From the NCBI GenBank assembly GCA_963823895.1, contig CAWGNG010000019.1:62001-126000 (forward strand): a stretch of 64,000 nt of DNA, in the 5' to 3' direction. The notes under the pieces are model-generated. The model saw nothing but the letters and a program-made list of their open reading frames with translations. It did no database searches and was not told the DNA's origin. Source of the stretch: G963675935 sp963823895. GTDB taxonomy: Bacteria > Planctomycetota > Planctomycetia > Pirellulales > Thermoguttaceae. Below, piece after piece: positions 15,559 through 23,599 of this stretch. The position numbers and the translations under genes are program-made. Numbering within the stretch: position 1 is the first letter of the stretch; the number at the start of each line of letters is the position of its first letter.

Positions 15559-16611
15559 ATGAAGCCCCTGCAAATGATTCTGTTGGGATCGATCATCGGC
15601 GTCTCGCTGGCGCTGCTGGTCTATCGTGGCGATGGGAAGATGCTCGCAGTGATGGTTCCCATGCTCGGGTTGCTGCTGTTTTTCTCAGTGGTTTGGCGGC
15701 TGATGGAACGGAGACACCTGCCTACGGCCGACGAAATCCGCGACCGTACGCTGACCTGGTGGTGGATGGTGGCCGTCTTCTTCCTGGCGATTGCGACGCA
15801 TCGCATCGTCTCGTTTCTCTTCCTCGGGTTTTTGTGCTTCGCGTCGCTACGGGAGTATTTCTCGCTGCTGCCGGCGGAAGAGGTGGTTTCGGCGAGAATC
15901 GTCTCGTTCAAAGACCGGGTGGCGATCTTCTTGTGCTATCTCTCCATCCCGGCGATCATTTACATCGCGTACATCAAGTGGTACATGCTGTTCATGATTT
16001 TCATTCCGGTCTATGTCATCTTGCTGTTGCCGATCCTCTTCGTGCTGCAAAACCGGACGCAGGGGAGCCTGAAGTCGCTGGCGATCCTCGCGTTGGGGCT
16101 CTTGTTCTTCGTCCACAACCTCGGCCATTGCCTGTTCATGATCAACTTCGGTGCGATCCTCTTGATGTATTGCTTCACGCTCACCGAGGCGCGGGATTTG
16201 GCGTCGTTTTGGATCGGCAAGTCGTTTGCGAAGATAGCGGGGAGAATGGAGGACGGGTTTTGGCGTCGGCTGCTGGAAGCCCGCATCGCCGCGGACGTGA
16301 GTCCCAAGAAGACCTGGTCCGCCGGCCTCTGCGCCGCGATGTTGATCTCGGCGATGTCGTTGCTGTTCGTGCCGCTTTTGCCCGATTTTCCCGCCCGCAA
16401 CCTCTCCTATTCGTATTGCGCCTTCGTCGGGTTCATGATCGGTTTCGCGGGGTTGTTCGGCGATCTGGTCTTCTCGATGATCAAGCGGGATATTGGCGTG
16501 AAGGACTCCGGCACGACGCTCCCCGGCCACGGCGGCATCATCGACCGCGTCGACAGCCTCGTCTTCACCACTCCGATCACGTTCCACCTGATCTACTGGC
16601 ATTGCTTCTAG
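15559..16611 (+). CDS. phosphatidate cytidylyltransferase (CdsA/YnbB-like)
   Basis: Integral membrane enzyme making CDP-diacylglycerol from phosphatidate and CTP. The C-terminal CDS signature is complete: SMIKRDIGVKDSG, then LPGHGGIIDRVDSL. Roughly eight hydrophobic helices precede it. The gene starts four bases after the YnbA-type gene and its stop overlaps the Shine-Dalgarno sequence of the GH13 gene, so the three form one operon. The pair probably makes and uses CDP-lipid for a dedicated product, beyond housekeeping phospholipid synthesis (inference from the YnbAB arrangement). Confidence 0.88.
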   Translation: MKPLQMILLGSIIGVSLALLVYRGDGKMLAVMVPMLGLLLFFSVVWRLMERRHLPTADEIRDRTLTWWWMVAVFFLAIATHRIVSFLFLGFLCFASLREYFSLLPAEEVVSARIVSFKDRVAIFLCYLSIPAIIYIAYIKWYMLFMIFIPVYVILLLPILFVLQNRTQGSLKSLAILALGLLFFVHNLGHCLFMINFGAILLMYCFTLTEARDLASFWIGKSFAKIAGRMEDGFWRRLLEARIAADVSPKKTWSAGLCAAMLISAMSLLFVPLLPDFPARNLSYSYCAFVGFMIGFAGLFGDLVFSMIKRDIGVKDSGTTLPGHGGIIDRVDSLVFTTPITFHLIYWHCF

Positions 16612-16622
16612 GAGAATCAACG

Positions 16623-18512
16623 ATGATTTCCGATTGTGCGGTTGATTGTGGGCTAGGGCGGTTTGCCGCCGCCATTTGCGCGGCGGCGGGGGTGGTTGTG
16701 GTTGCCAGCGCGGTCGTCGTGTGGGATCAACACGCGGCATTCGGCGGCGACGCGGCCACTGCGGCGCAACAACTGTCGCTGGCGTGGACGAAGGACCTCG
16801 TGATCTACGAAATCGCGCCCAAGGGGTTCACTTCGCCCCACGGGCCCGAAAGCGGCACGTTCAACAGCCTCAAGGCGAAGTTGCCCTACCTGCGCGATCT
16901 CGGAATCACCGGCATTTGGTTGGCCGGCCACTCGTTGGCGCCGCCGCACGTCTACTTCAACGTCTGGTCGCAATACGCCAATCTCGAACCGGACAAGATC
17001 GAGCCGACCCTGGGCACGCCCGAGGAATTCCACGCCCTGGTCCGCGAGGCCCATCGCCAGGGGATTCGCATCTTTCTCGATGTTCATGTCCACGGCCTGC
17101 ACCCGAGCAGCCCGGTGATCGCCAAGCATCCCGAGTGGTTCAAGGGGGACGCCGGCGGCATGGTCGATTTCGACTGGTATGGAAAGCACCCGGACCTGGA
17201 CCAGTGGTGGATCAACCTCTGGACCGACTGCATCAAGCGGTACGAAGTGGACGGGTTTCGCCTCGACATCAGCATGGCGCGGGCCGACGTGTGGAAGCGG
17301 ATTCGCCAGAACGCCGCCGCGTTGGGACGCGAGATTGTCATTTTCGAGGAGGGCAATTTTCCCATCGCCGGCGTTAGCGATTTCCCGCAGTGCAACGTCG
17401 CCGCCTCGGCCCTGGCGGGAGACGTGCCCGGCTTCTACCGCCGCAAGTTCGGCAAGGCGGGCGAGTACCGCGTTACGATTCAATACGCCGATGGCAAGAG
17501 CGGCGAAGGACGCACCGACGGCAGCGGCGCGCTCCGCGTCCGCCGCGACGGAATGATGGCCGATAAGGTCGGGCGACGGGACGGCGAAGGACAGCCAGAT
17601 GGAGTTCCCGACATCCAACTCACCGTCGATAACGTCAGCCGCGGCGGCATCAAGAACGTCATCGTGCAGGACGACGTTGGCAACCAGTGGCAGCTTGCCG
17701 GCGGAAGGCGCGTCGTTGTTGCAGGCGAGCCTCCGACACTGCAAATCTATCTGGCCACTCTCGCCCAAGGCTGGCCCACGGTCATGCTCAGTTGCCACGA
17801 TACCGGCTGGGGCCTCTCTCCCAACGAGAACCCCTACCGGGCCCAGGGCAGCCGCGCTCTGTTCGGCTATGCGGTCCTGTTCACGCCGATGATTCCGCTG
17901 TTCTTTTCCGGCGAGGAATTCGACGCCACGTACAGGCCGATTCCGTGGCTTTCGCCCAACTATCTGGAGGCCAGCAGCGACAACCAACAAGTGCAGATGC
18001 GGAAGATGTTCGCCGCCGGATCGCCGAGCAACATCAGAAGTCAAGATATGGGCAAGGGGCGATGGCTCTATGGAGCGATGCTCGATTGGAACGATCTCGA
18101 TCAGCCCGAGCATCGCGGCATGTTGGAAGACGTCAAGGCGATGATTGCCGTCCGTCGACGGGAGGGCGACGTTCTGGCCGTTGTGCCCGACTGCGAAAGG
18201 CCCCGCTTGATGGCCGTTTCATGCCGCGGCGACTTTGCGGTCCCCGTCCCGTACGTGCGTTGGAATGAGCGGCGGGCGATCGTCGTCGTCGCCAACCGCG
18301 ACACGGTCCGCGACGCCCATCTCCGCCTGCAAATTCCGCTTGCCGAAATCGGCTTGGCAAACCACGCTCGTTATCGAGTGACGACCCTTTGGCCTGCCGG
18401 TCCCGCGAAGGCGTATTCCGCCCACGAGTTAGCGGCACTTGCCATTGTCGTTCCCTGCGACAAGACACGCGGCGGCGGGCTGCGCGTGTTGAAGATCGAA
18501 CCGGACGAATGA
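16623..18512 (+). CDS. GH13 (alpha-amylase family) glycoside hydrolase with inserted domain
   Basis: About 629 residues, with an N-terminal hydrophobic segment (FAAAICAAAGVVVVASAVVVW) for export or anchoring. The GH13 catalytic residues are recognisable: nucleophile D215 in VDGFRLDIS, acid/base E242 or E243 in IFEEGNF, and transition-state D393 in SCHDTGW. Region I is FLDVHVHGLH. Between acid/base and D393 lies an insertion (about 270-370) rich in Asp and Gly (DGKSGEGRTDGSG, DGEGQPDGVPD) that might bind calcium. Substrate is unknown. ATG 16623 is preceded by AGGAGA, which overlaps the cdsA stop. The same frame is open far upstream by chance across cdsA. Confidence 0.85.
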   Translation: MISDCAVDCGLGRFAAAICAAAGVVVVASAVVVWDQHAAFGGDAATAAQQLSLAWTKDLVIYEIAPKGFTSPHGPESGTFNSLKAKLPYLRDLGITGIWLAGHSLAPPHVYFNVWSQYANLEPDKIEPTLGTPEEFHALVREAHRQGIRIFLDVHVHGLHPSSPVIAKHPEWFKGDAGGMVDFDWYGKHPDLDQWWINLWTDCIKRYEVDGFRLDISMARADVWKRIRQNAAALGREIVIFEEGNFPIAGVSDFPQCNVAASALAGDVPGFYRRKFGKAGEYRVTIQYADGKSGEGRTDGSGALRVRRDGMMADKVGRRDGEGQPDGVPDIQLTVDNVSRGGIKNVIVQDDVGNQWQLAGGRRVVVAGEPPTLQIYLATLAQGWPTVMLSCHDTGWGLSPNENPYRAQGSRALFGYAVLFTPMIPLFFSGEEFDATYRPIPWLSPNYLEASSDNQQVQMRKMFAAGSPSNIRSQDMGKGRWLYGAMLDWNDLDQPEHRGMLEDVKAMIAVRRREGDVLAVVPDCERPRLMAVSCRGDFAVPVPYVRWNERRAIVVVANRDTVRDAHLRLQIPLAEIGLANHARYRVTTLWPAGPAKAYSAHELAALAIVVPCDKTRGGGLRVLKIEPDE

Positions 18513-18524
18513 ATCGGAGGAGAA

Positions 18525-18557
18525 AAGGGGCGCACGCCGATTGATGGAACGCCCCTT
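18525..18557 (-). terminator. probable terminator between convergent genes
   Basis: AAGGGGCG at 18525-18532 pairs with CGCCCCTT at 18550-18557. Read on the minus strand, the stem is followed by TTTTC, which suits the response-regulator gene ending at 18577. It may also serve the GH13 gene. Confidence 0.5.
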
Positions 18558-18576
18558 ATGGGAGATGCACGTCTTA

Positions 18577-19989
18577 TTACGGCTCTTCCCCTTCGCCATA
18601 GAGGCTCATCTTCCGCTTCAACGTCACGCGGTGCAGGCCCAACTGCTTGGCAGCGGCGAGGAATTGGCCGCGATGACGCTGGAGGACGGTTTGCAAGAGC
18701 GGCGGCTCGACCAACCGCAGCAGGCGCTCGTGCAAGTCGCCGGACTGCGATGGCTGATCGAGTTGGCGGCGGGCCCAGTCGCGGATCATCGCGGCCAGCA
18801 TCGCCTCGCGGGTTTGACCGGCGTCGGCGCCCATCGGCGTCGGCGGCGGGAGATGCTCGGGCAGGATCGCCCCGCCGCGGGCCAAAATCATCGCATGCTC
18901 GATCGCGTTCCGCAATTCCCGCACGTTGCCGTACCATTGCCGGTCCTCCAAGGCAGCGAGCGTCTCGTCGGCCAGCGGCGGCCGCGGGCAGCCGTTCTTC
19001 GCCGAAAGCACGTCGAGGAAGTGCTCGGTCAGTTCGGCGACGTCGCTCCGCCGTTCGCGCAGCGGCGGGATCTCGACCTCGAACGTGATCAGCCGGAAGA
19101 ACAGGTCCTCACGGAACTTGCCCTGCACCACGCGCTCGTGCAGATTGCGGTGCGTCGCCGAGATCACGCGGAAATCGCTCCGCACCGGGCGGTTCGCCCC
19201 TACCGGCAGAATCTCGCCGTATTCCAACACGCGCAGCAGTTTCACCTGGATCGGCAGCGGGATGTCGGCTACCTCGTCGAAGAACAACGTGCCGCCGTCG
19301 GCCTGCTCGAGCAATCCCTTGCGGGCCTGCTCGGCCCCGGTGAACGCCCCGCGGGCGTGGCCGAACAACTCGCTTTCGGCCAGCGAAGGGCTCAGCGAGG
19401 CCACGTTGACCGGCACGAACGGCCCGTCGCAGCGGTGGCTGTACTGGTGGATCGCGCGGGCCACAAGCTCCTTGCCCGTGCCGCTTTCGCCGCGGATATG
19501 CACGCAGGCCTCGGTCGGCGCGACGACCGCGATTCGCTTGAAGACCTCTTGAATCGCCGGCGACGATCCGACCATTCGCGGCGTCTGCTCCGCCGGGGCG
19601 GGCTCGGCGGCCGGCGGCGCGGAACGCTCGGGGGTCTTCAGCGCCCGTTGGATCGCGCGTTGCGCCACGTTCAACTCGAACGGTTTTACCAAATACTCGA
19701 ACGCCCCGTTGCGCACCGCCTCGACCGCCGTGGCCAAATCGCCGTAGGCAGTGATGACGATGACCGGCACGGGCCCGCACAACTCGCGGAATTGCCGCAT
19801 CGCCGACAGCCCATCGATCCCCGGCAGCCGCACGTCGAGCACGATCGCGTCGGGCTTTTGCGATCGCGCCGCCAGAAACGCCTGTTCCGCCGACGGCGCC
19901 ACCGCCGACGTGTGGCCGAGGCTGTGCACCAATTTGCTCAGGCCCCAGCAGATGCTTTGTTCGTCATCGACGATCAGAACGTGTGCCAT
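18577..19989 (-). CDS. sigma-54-dependent response regulator, NtrC family
   Basis: Two-component output protein that activates sigma-54 promoters. Receiver domain at the N-terminus (LIVDDEQS, phospho-acceptor Asp in IVLDVRLPG near residue 52, TAYGD, KPFE). The AAA+ domain has Walker A GESGTGKE, the sigma-54 contact loop GAFTGA, Walker B GGTLFFDEV, and the arginine-finger region FREDLFFRL. A C-terminal Fis-type helix-turn-helix reads LAAAKQLGLHRVTLKRKM. Length (470) is normal. It follows the histidine kinase gene on the same strand with a 158-base gap holding the TGCAAAA inverted repeat. Confidence 0.93.
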   Translation of the reverse strand: MAHVLIVDDEQSICWGLSKLVHSLGHTSAVAPSAEQAFLAARSQKPDAIVLDVRLPGIDGLSAMRQFRELCGPVPVIVITAYGDLATAVEAVRNGAFEYLVKPFELNVAQRAIQRALKTPERSAPPAAEPAPAEQTPRMVGSSPAIQEVFKRIAVVAPTEACVHIRGESGTGKELVARAIHQYSHRCDGPFVPVNVASLSPSLAESELFGHARGAFTGAEQARKGLLEQADGGTLFFDEVADIPLPIQVKLLRVLEYGEILPVGANRPVRSDFRVISATHRNLHERVVQGKFREDLFFRLITFEVEIPPLRERRSDVAELTEHFLDVLSAKNGCPRPPLADETLAALEDRQWYGNVRELRNAIEHAMILARGGAILPEHLPPPTPMGADAGQTREAMLAAMIRDWARRQLDQPSQSGDLHERLLRLVEPPLLQTVLQRHRGQFLAAAKQLGLHRVTLKRKMSLYGEGEEP

Positions 19990-20008
19990 GTTTCACCAAG
20001 GGGAGTAT

Positions 20009-20131
20009 TGCAAAATGAAAAATGCAAAGTGCAAAATGTAAAATGAAGAATGGAGCCTTGAGCATGGCAGCCGATACGATCCGCTTTCTGCTTCCACTTT
20101 GCATTTTGCACTTTGCATTTTTCATTTTGCA
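20009..20131. repeat. second TGCAAAA-type inverted repeat, between kinase and regulator genes
   Basis: 20009-20038 is the exact reverse complement of 20102-20131 (30 bp), and weaker pairing extends the arms. As at 1989-2110 the arms are heptamer arrays (TGCAAAA, TGAAAAA, TGCAAAG, TGCAAAA, TGTAAAA). It occupies the gap within the two-component operon, where a hairpin could affect relative expression of the two genes. Confidence 0.92.
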
Positions 20132-20147
20132 TTCTTCTGTCCCCGCA

Positions 20148-21600
20148 TCACACCTCTTCCAATACGACCGGAAACTCAAAGGCAAAACACGTCATCTCCG
20201 CCTCTCGCTGCCAGCGCAACCGGCCGCGGTGGCGCTCGGCGATTTGATGGGCGACGAACAGCCCGAGACCGAAGCCGTCGGGCTTGGTGGTTACGAACGA
20301 ATGGAACAACTGATCGCGGACCGCAGGGGCGGGGCCGGGGCCCGTGTCGCGCACGCGGATCGAACCTGTCTCGGCCGACTCGCGGACAATGTCGATCAAA
20401 ACGCGCGGCGAACCGGAGACGCCGGTCACCGCGGCATCGACGGCGTTGAGAATCAGGTTCGTTAGCAGTTGGCGGAGCGCCTCGGGATCGCCCTCCAGTT
20501 CGATCGGCTCGGCCGGCGGCGTGAATTGCAGATCGATGCCGGCATGGACGCACGACGGACGCACCAGGCCCAACACCTCCTCGACCAGGGCCGCGGCGGC
20601 GACGCGCTGGCGGACCGCCGGGGCGGGCTGGCCGAAGGAAAGGAACTGCCGCAGGTACGATTCCATCAGGCGGAGTTGCCGCAGGGCCACGTCGAGCGAT
20701 TCATCGCTCGGGCCGTGCGGGCAGTCGCGGCGGTGCAGTTCGATCGCTATTCGCCCGCCGGTGGCCGCATTGCGAAGTTGATGGGCCATCGACGCCCCAA
20801 GCTGGCCGAGGGTCCGCAGTCGCTCATTGTGGCGAACCTGCCGCTGGTGGTCGGCCAATTGGGCCGTCATGCGGTTGATCGACTCGGCCAGGTCGCGCAG
20901 TTCATCGTTCCGCCGGGCAACGGCCATCGGCGTGAAGTCTCCCTGGGCGATCGTGGCCGTTCTGCGCCACCAGCGTGCGAATCGGCCGGGCGAAACGCCG
21001 GGCAAGCCAAGTGGCAATCGCCACCGCAATCGCCGCAGCGATCAAGCCCGCCAGCAACGCCGGATACACCGCCTGATGAATCCGCGAGGCCAATTGATCT
21101 TCGGGATAGAGGATGAAGAGCGTGGTGGACTCGGTCGCATACGTGCGGCCCGAGAGACTGACAAAATCGACCAGATAGTTGCGATCCCCCAACGAAATCG
21201 CGGTATGCTCGATGCCCTCATTGCTCCGGCGCGATTTGGCGATGCGAGCCAGGTCGTGCAACCCTTGCTCCTCCATCGGCAAGGTGCTGTCGCGCAAGTT
21301 GCCGTCGGGTGTCAGCAGCACAAACTCTGCGCCGGAGAGCCCGCTGATCTGATCCAGGACTTGCCTCGTTTTGGGGAAGTCCGACTTGCCCATTGTCTCG
21401 ACGACGCGGCGCAAATCCTTGCTCTGCTCGCTCCGCACCCGCAGCGCGATCCAGTAGGCGGTGATCGCCGTCGCCAGGAGAGTGGCCAGCAGCACGACCG
21501 CCACCATGGGAACCAGCAGCTGCCAGTGGATGGGCCATCTCACCGACAGAGGCTCGGCCGATTCAATCGGTGAGGTCACGGTTTGGGGGTCAGCGGTCAT
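20148..21600 (-). pseudogene. sensor histidine kinase of the NtrB/AtoS kind, frameshifted in HAMP
   Basis: The partner of the adjacent NtrC-type regulator. N-terminal part (21600 downwards): helix LLVPMVAVVLLATLLATAI, an extracytoplasmic sensor of about 120 residues, a second helix ALLAGLIAAAIAVAIATWL, and the start of HAMP (RRFARPIRTLVAQ). The frame then breaks near 20960. The next frame continues HAMP exactly (TATIAQGDFTP), then the H-box (LGASMAHQLRNAATGGRIAI), the N-box (LTNLILNAVDAA), G1 DTGPGP and G2 GFGLGLFVAHQI. One extra base in CAGAACGG explains the break. Either an assembly error or a recent inactivating mutation; all other motifs look functional. Confidence 0.85.
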
Positions 21601-21631
21601 AGGGGTCGTATCACAAATGCCGGCCCGTCAA

Positions 21632-21677
21632 AGGGGACAGTCCCATTTTCGCTGACACGAAAATTGGGACAGTCCCC
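21632..21677. repeat. GGGGACAGTCCC palindromic element
   Basis: GGGGACAGTCCC, ATTTTCG, a six-base loop, CGAAAATT and GGGACAGTCCCC form a hairpin with a small bulge. Each GGGACAGTCCC end is also nearly palindromic by itself. Related copies are inside argS (37463-37531) and inside the DUF255 gene (61708-61752). Confidence 0.88.
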
Positions 21678-21690
21678 AGATGCCGGCTGC

Positions 21691-21730
21691 GTGTCGAACG
21701 AATCGACACGAATGTCGCACACATCGACAC
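21691..21730. promoter_or_regulatory. possible operator with three TCGACAC heptamers
   Basis: GTGTCGA at 21691-21697 is inverted relative to TCGACAC at 21703-21709, and TCGACAC recurs at 21724-21730. They lie in the divergent region between the two-component operon (minus) and the DUF1559 gene (plus), as expected for binding sites of a dimeric regulator. No further element was seen in 21601-21899 besides the palindrome at 21632. Confidence 0.35.
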
Positions 21731-21899
21731 GCTGACTATTGTAGCCGGTGGTAGCTCTTGACGCAACCTTTTATGGGGCATAGGAATAACTCGCCGCAGC
21801 AGCCGGCGGGCATTGGCACGCAAATTGCGTTCCTGCGGCAAGCGATACCGCGCCCGCCGTCGGAACAAGACGTTCACATCGCACACGGTGCATTCCAAA

Positions 21900-22964
21900 A
21901 TGGCAATTGTCTCACAATTCTGCATTCACGGCACGGCCGGCCGCAACGATCGGCCCCGAGGCGCTTTCACGTTGGTGGAGCTGCTGGTCGTCATCACGAT
22001 CATCGGCGTTCTGACTGCGATGTTGTTGCCGGCGGTGCAGGCGGCGCGGGAGGCGGCGCGCGAGTTGCGCTGCAAGAACAATCTCAAACAAGTGGCGTTG
22101 GCTTGCCACAACTACGAAAACGCCAATCGCGGGCTGCCGCTCTTGTATTCGTCGTCGAGCCAGTTGGGATGGATCACGCAAGTGCTCCCCTTTTTCGAGC
22201 AGGAGAACGTCTACAGCCAATACGACATCACGCTCCCCTGGTTCGATGCCGCCAACGCCGCGGTGTCGGCCGAAAGAATCCCCGTGCTGGAGTGCCCAAC
22301 GAGCCCAGCCGAGCACGTCTACACGGGCACGGATGCCGCCTTCGCGGGCGTGAGTCCACATGCGATGACGACGTTCACGGTGGCCACGACCGACTATTTT
22401 GCGATTTCTGGGGCGTCGGCGGCCACGACGGTGAAGGCCCCCAGCACGATTCCGCCCGGCTACTTCGCGGCCTACCCGAACGCCTCGCCGCAGACCGATC
22501 TTTCCGGCGTATTCGGGGCGCAGAGCAGCACGTCGGCCTGCCGCCTGTTGGCCGAAACGACCGACGGGCTGTCGCACACGATGATGATCGGCGAGATGTC
22601 GGGACGGCCGTGGCTGTTCGTGGCGGGCGGGCAGCAGGTGCCCCGCGCCGGCTTTCCCTCTTACGTTTCCCTCGGTTCCACCAACGGCGACATGGCGTTG
22701 AATTACGGCTGGGGGGCTTGGGTTCACAACAACAACTTTACGCTGGGAACCTGGAGCCGCGACGGGGCGATGCAGGGGGGCGAGGGCACCATCAATTGCA
22801 GCAATTACCGCGGCATGTTCAGCTTTCATGCCGAGGGGGCGTGCGCGGCCTTCGGCGACGGCTCGGTCCACATGCTCGCCTCGCAGATGTCGCCCGCCAT
22901 CTTCTTCGGCCTGATCACGGCCCGCGCCAGCGAGATTTTTGACGACAACGCAGTTGTCAACTGA
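21900..22964 (+). CDS. DUF1559 family prepilin-like secreted protein
   Basis: About 354 residues. The N-terminus has the type IV pilin-like cleavage and methylation motif GAFTLVELLVVITIIGVL, the substrate signature for the prepilin peptidase at 2145. AARELRCKNNLKQVALACHNYEN and the C-terminal HAEGACAAFGDGSVHML are DUF1559 hallmarks. This family is strongly expanded in planctomycetes; its role is unknown but probably at the cell surface. The start at ATG 21900 places the motif at a normal distance; an upstream in-frame ATG at 21813 seems too far. Confidence 0.9.
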   Translation: MAIVSQFCIHGTAGRNDRPRGAFTLVELLVVITIIGVLTAMLLPAVQAAREAARELRCKNNLKQVALACHNYENANRGLPLLYSSSSQLGWITQVLPFFEQENVYSQYDITLPWFDAANAAVSAERIPVLECPTSPAEHVYTGTDAAFAGVSPHAMTTFTVATTDYFAISGASAATTVKAPSTIPPGYFAAYPNASPQTDLSGVFGAQSSTSACRLLAETTDGLSHTMMIGEMSGRPWLFVAGGQQVPRAGFPSYVSLGSTNGDMALNYGWGAWVHNNNFTLGTWSRDGAMQGGEGTINCSNYRGMFSFHAEGACAAFGDGSVHMLASQMSPAIFFGLITARASEIFDDNAVVN

Positions 22965-22981
22965 CGAGACGGCACAAATTA

Positions 22982-23524
22982 ATGAAACGACAAAGAGACT
23001 GTTCGATGGTAACCGTTCACAGGCCGCGATTGTCGCCTTTCGCTCCGCGAAAGCAGCGCTGCTTTCGCGGAGCGAAAGGCGACAATCTACGCCATGTCCC
23101 TTGTACCGCGAAGTTCCTATTGCTGACGCTCGTCGCCGGGCTGGCCTTTGGGCTGATCTCTTGCCGCCGCAGTGACAGGCCCGTTTTCCCCGCGACGGGC
23201 AAGGTATTTTACAAAGGAAAGCCCGCCGAAGGGGCGCGGGTGACGTTCGTTTCGCTGACCGACAACGATGCAAAGAAACCGAAGCCGGGGGCCGAGGTTG
23301 GTCCCGACGGCGAGTTTCGGCTGAGCACCTACGCATCGTACGATGGCGCCCCGCCGGGCAGCTACGCCGTGCTGATTGTCTATCCGTCGCCGGCTAAGAA
23401 GGTCGACGAGGAGAACGCCGGTCCCGACTTGCTGCAAGGCTGCTACGCCGATCCCAAGACCACGCCGCTGCGGGCGGAAATCAAGCAGGGGACGAACGAC
23501 CTGGAAGCGTTCAACGTTCGGTAA
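22982..23524 (+). CDS. lipoprotein with transthyretin/carboxypeptidase-regulatory-like fold; palindrome-encoded N-terminus
   Basis: 180 residues. A lipoprotein signal (KFLLLTLVAGLAFGLISC, lipobox cysteine at 61) precedes a small beta-sandwich (ATGKVFYKGKPAEGARVTFV, GPDGEFRLSTYASYDGAPPGSYAVLI) of the kind often encoded next to DUF1559 genes. The signal peptide sits unusually far from the start, because a perfect 60-bp palindrome (23028-23087) encodes residues 17-35 (SPFAPRKQRCFRGAKGDN). No in-frame ATG exists between the palindrome and the signal peptide. Either the long leader is tolerated, or translation starts at a non-standard codon, or the gene is damaged. It starts 17 bases after the DUF1559 stop, probably in one operon. 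Confidence 0.75.
   Translation: MKRQRDCSMVTVHRPRLSPFAPRKQRCFRGAKGDNLRHVPCTAKFLLLTLVAGLAFGLISCRRSDRPVFPATGKVFYKGKPAEGARVTFVSLTDNDAKKPKPGAEVGPDGEFRLSTYASYDGAPPGSYAVLIVYPSPAKKVDEENAGPDLLQGCYADPKTTPLRAEIKQGTNDLEAFNVR
23028..23087. repeat. perfect 60-bp palindrome without loop
   Basis: 23028-23057 is exactly the reverse complement of 23058-23087, meeting at AGC|GCT. Length is a multiple of three and the frame stays open through it. The TTTCGCTCCGCGAAAG core is related to the repeat at 12177-12242. Confidence 0.97.
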
Positions 23525-23599
23525 GCGGCTTTCCCGTTGGCTCTGTGCGCAGAATGTTTTTAATCCCAAGCATCGATTTTTCAACTCGTGGAGGTAATG

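Noticed and set aside
15693..16622. Long upstream extension of the GH13 frame
   Set aside because: The frame is open across cdsA by chance in GC-rich DNA. The real start at 16623 has a Shine-Dalgarno sequence and a signal-like helix.
16653..18113. 486-codon open frame on the minus strand
   Set aside because: Antisense to the GH13 gene, whose catalytic motifs are on the plus strand.
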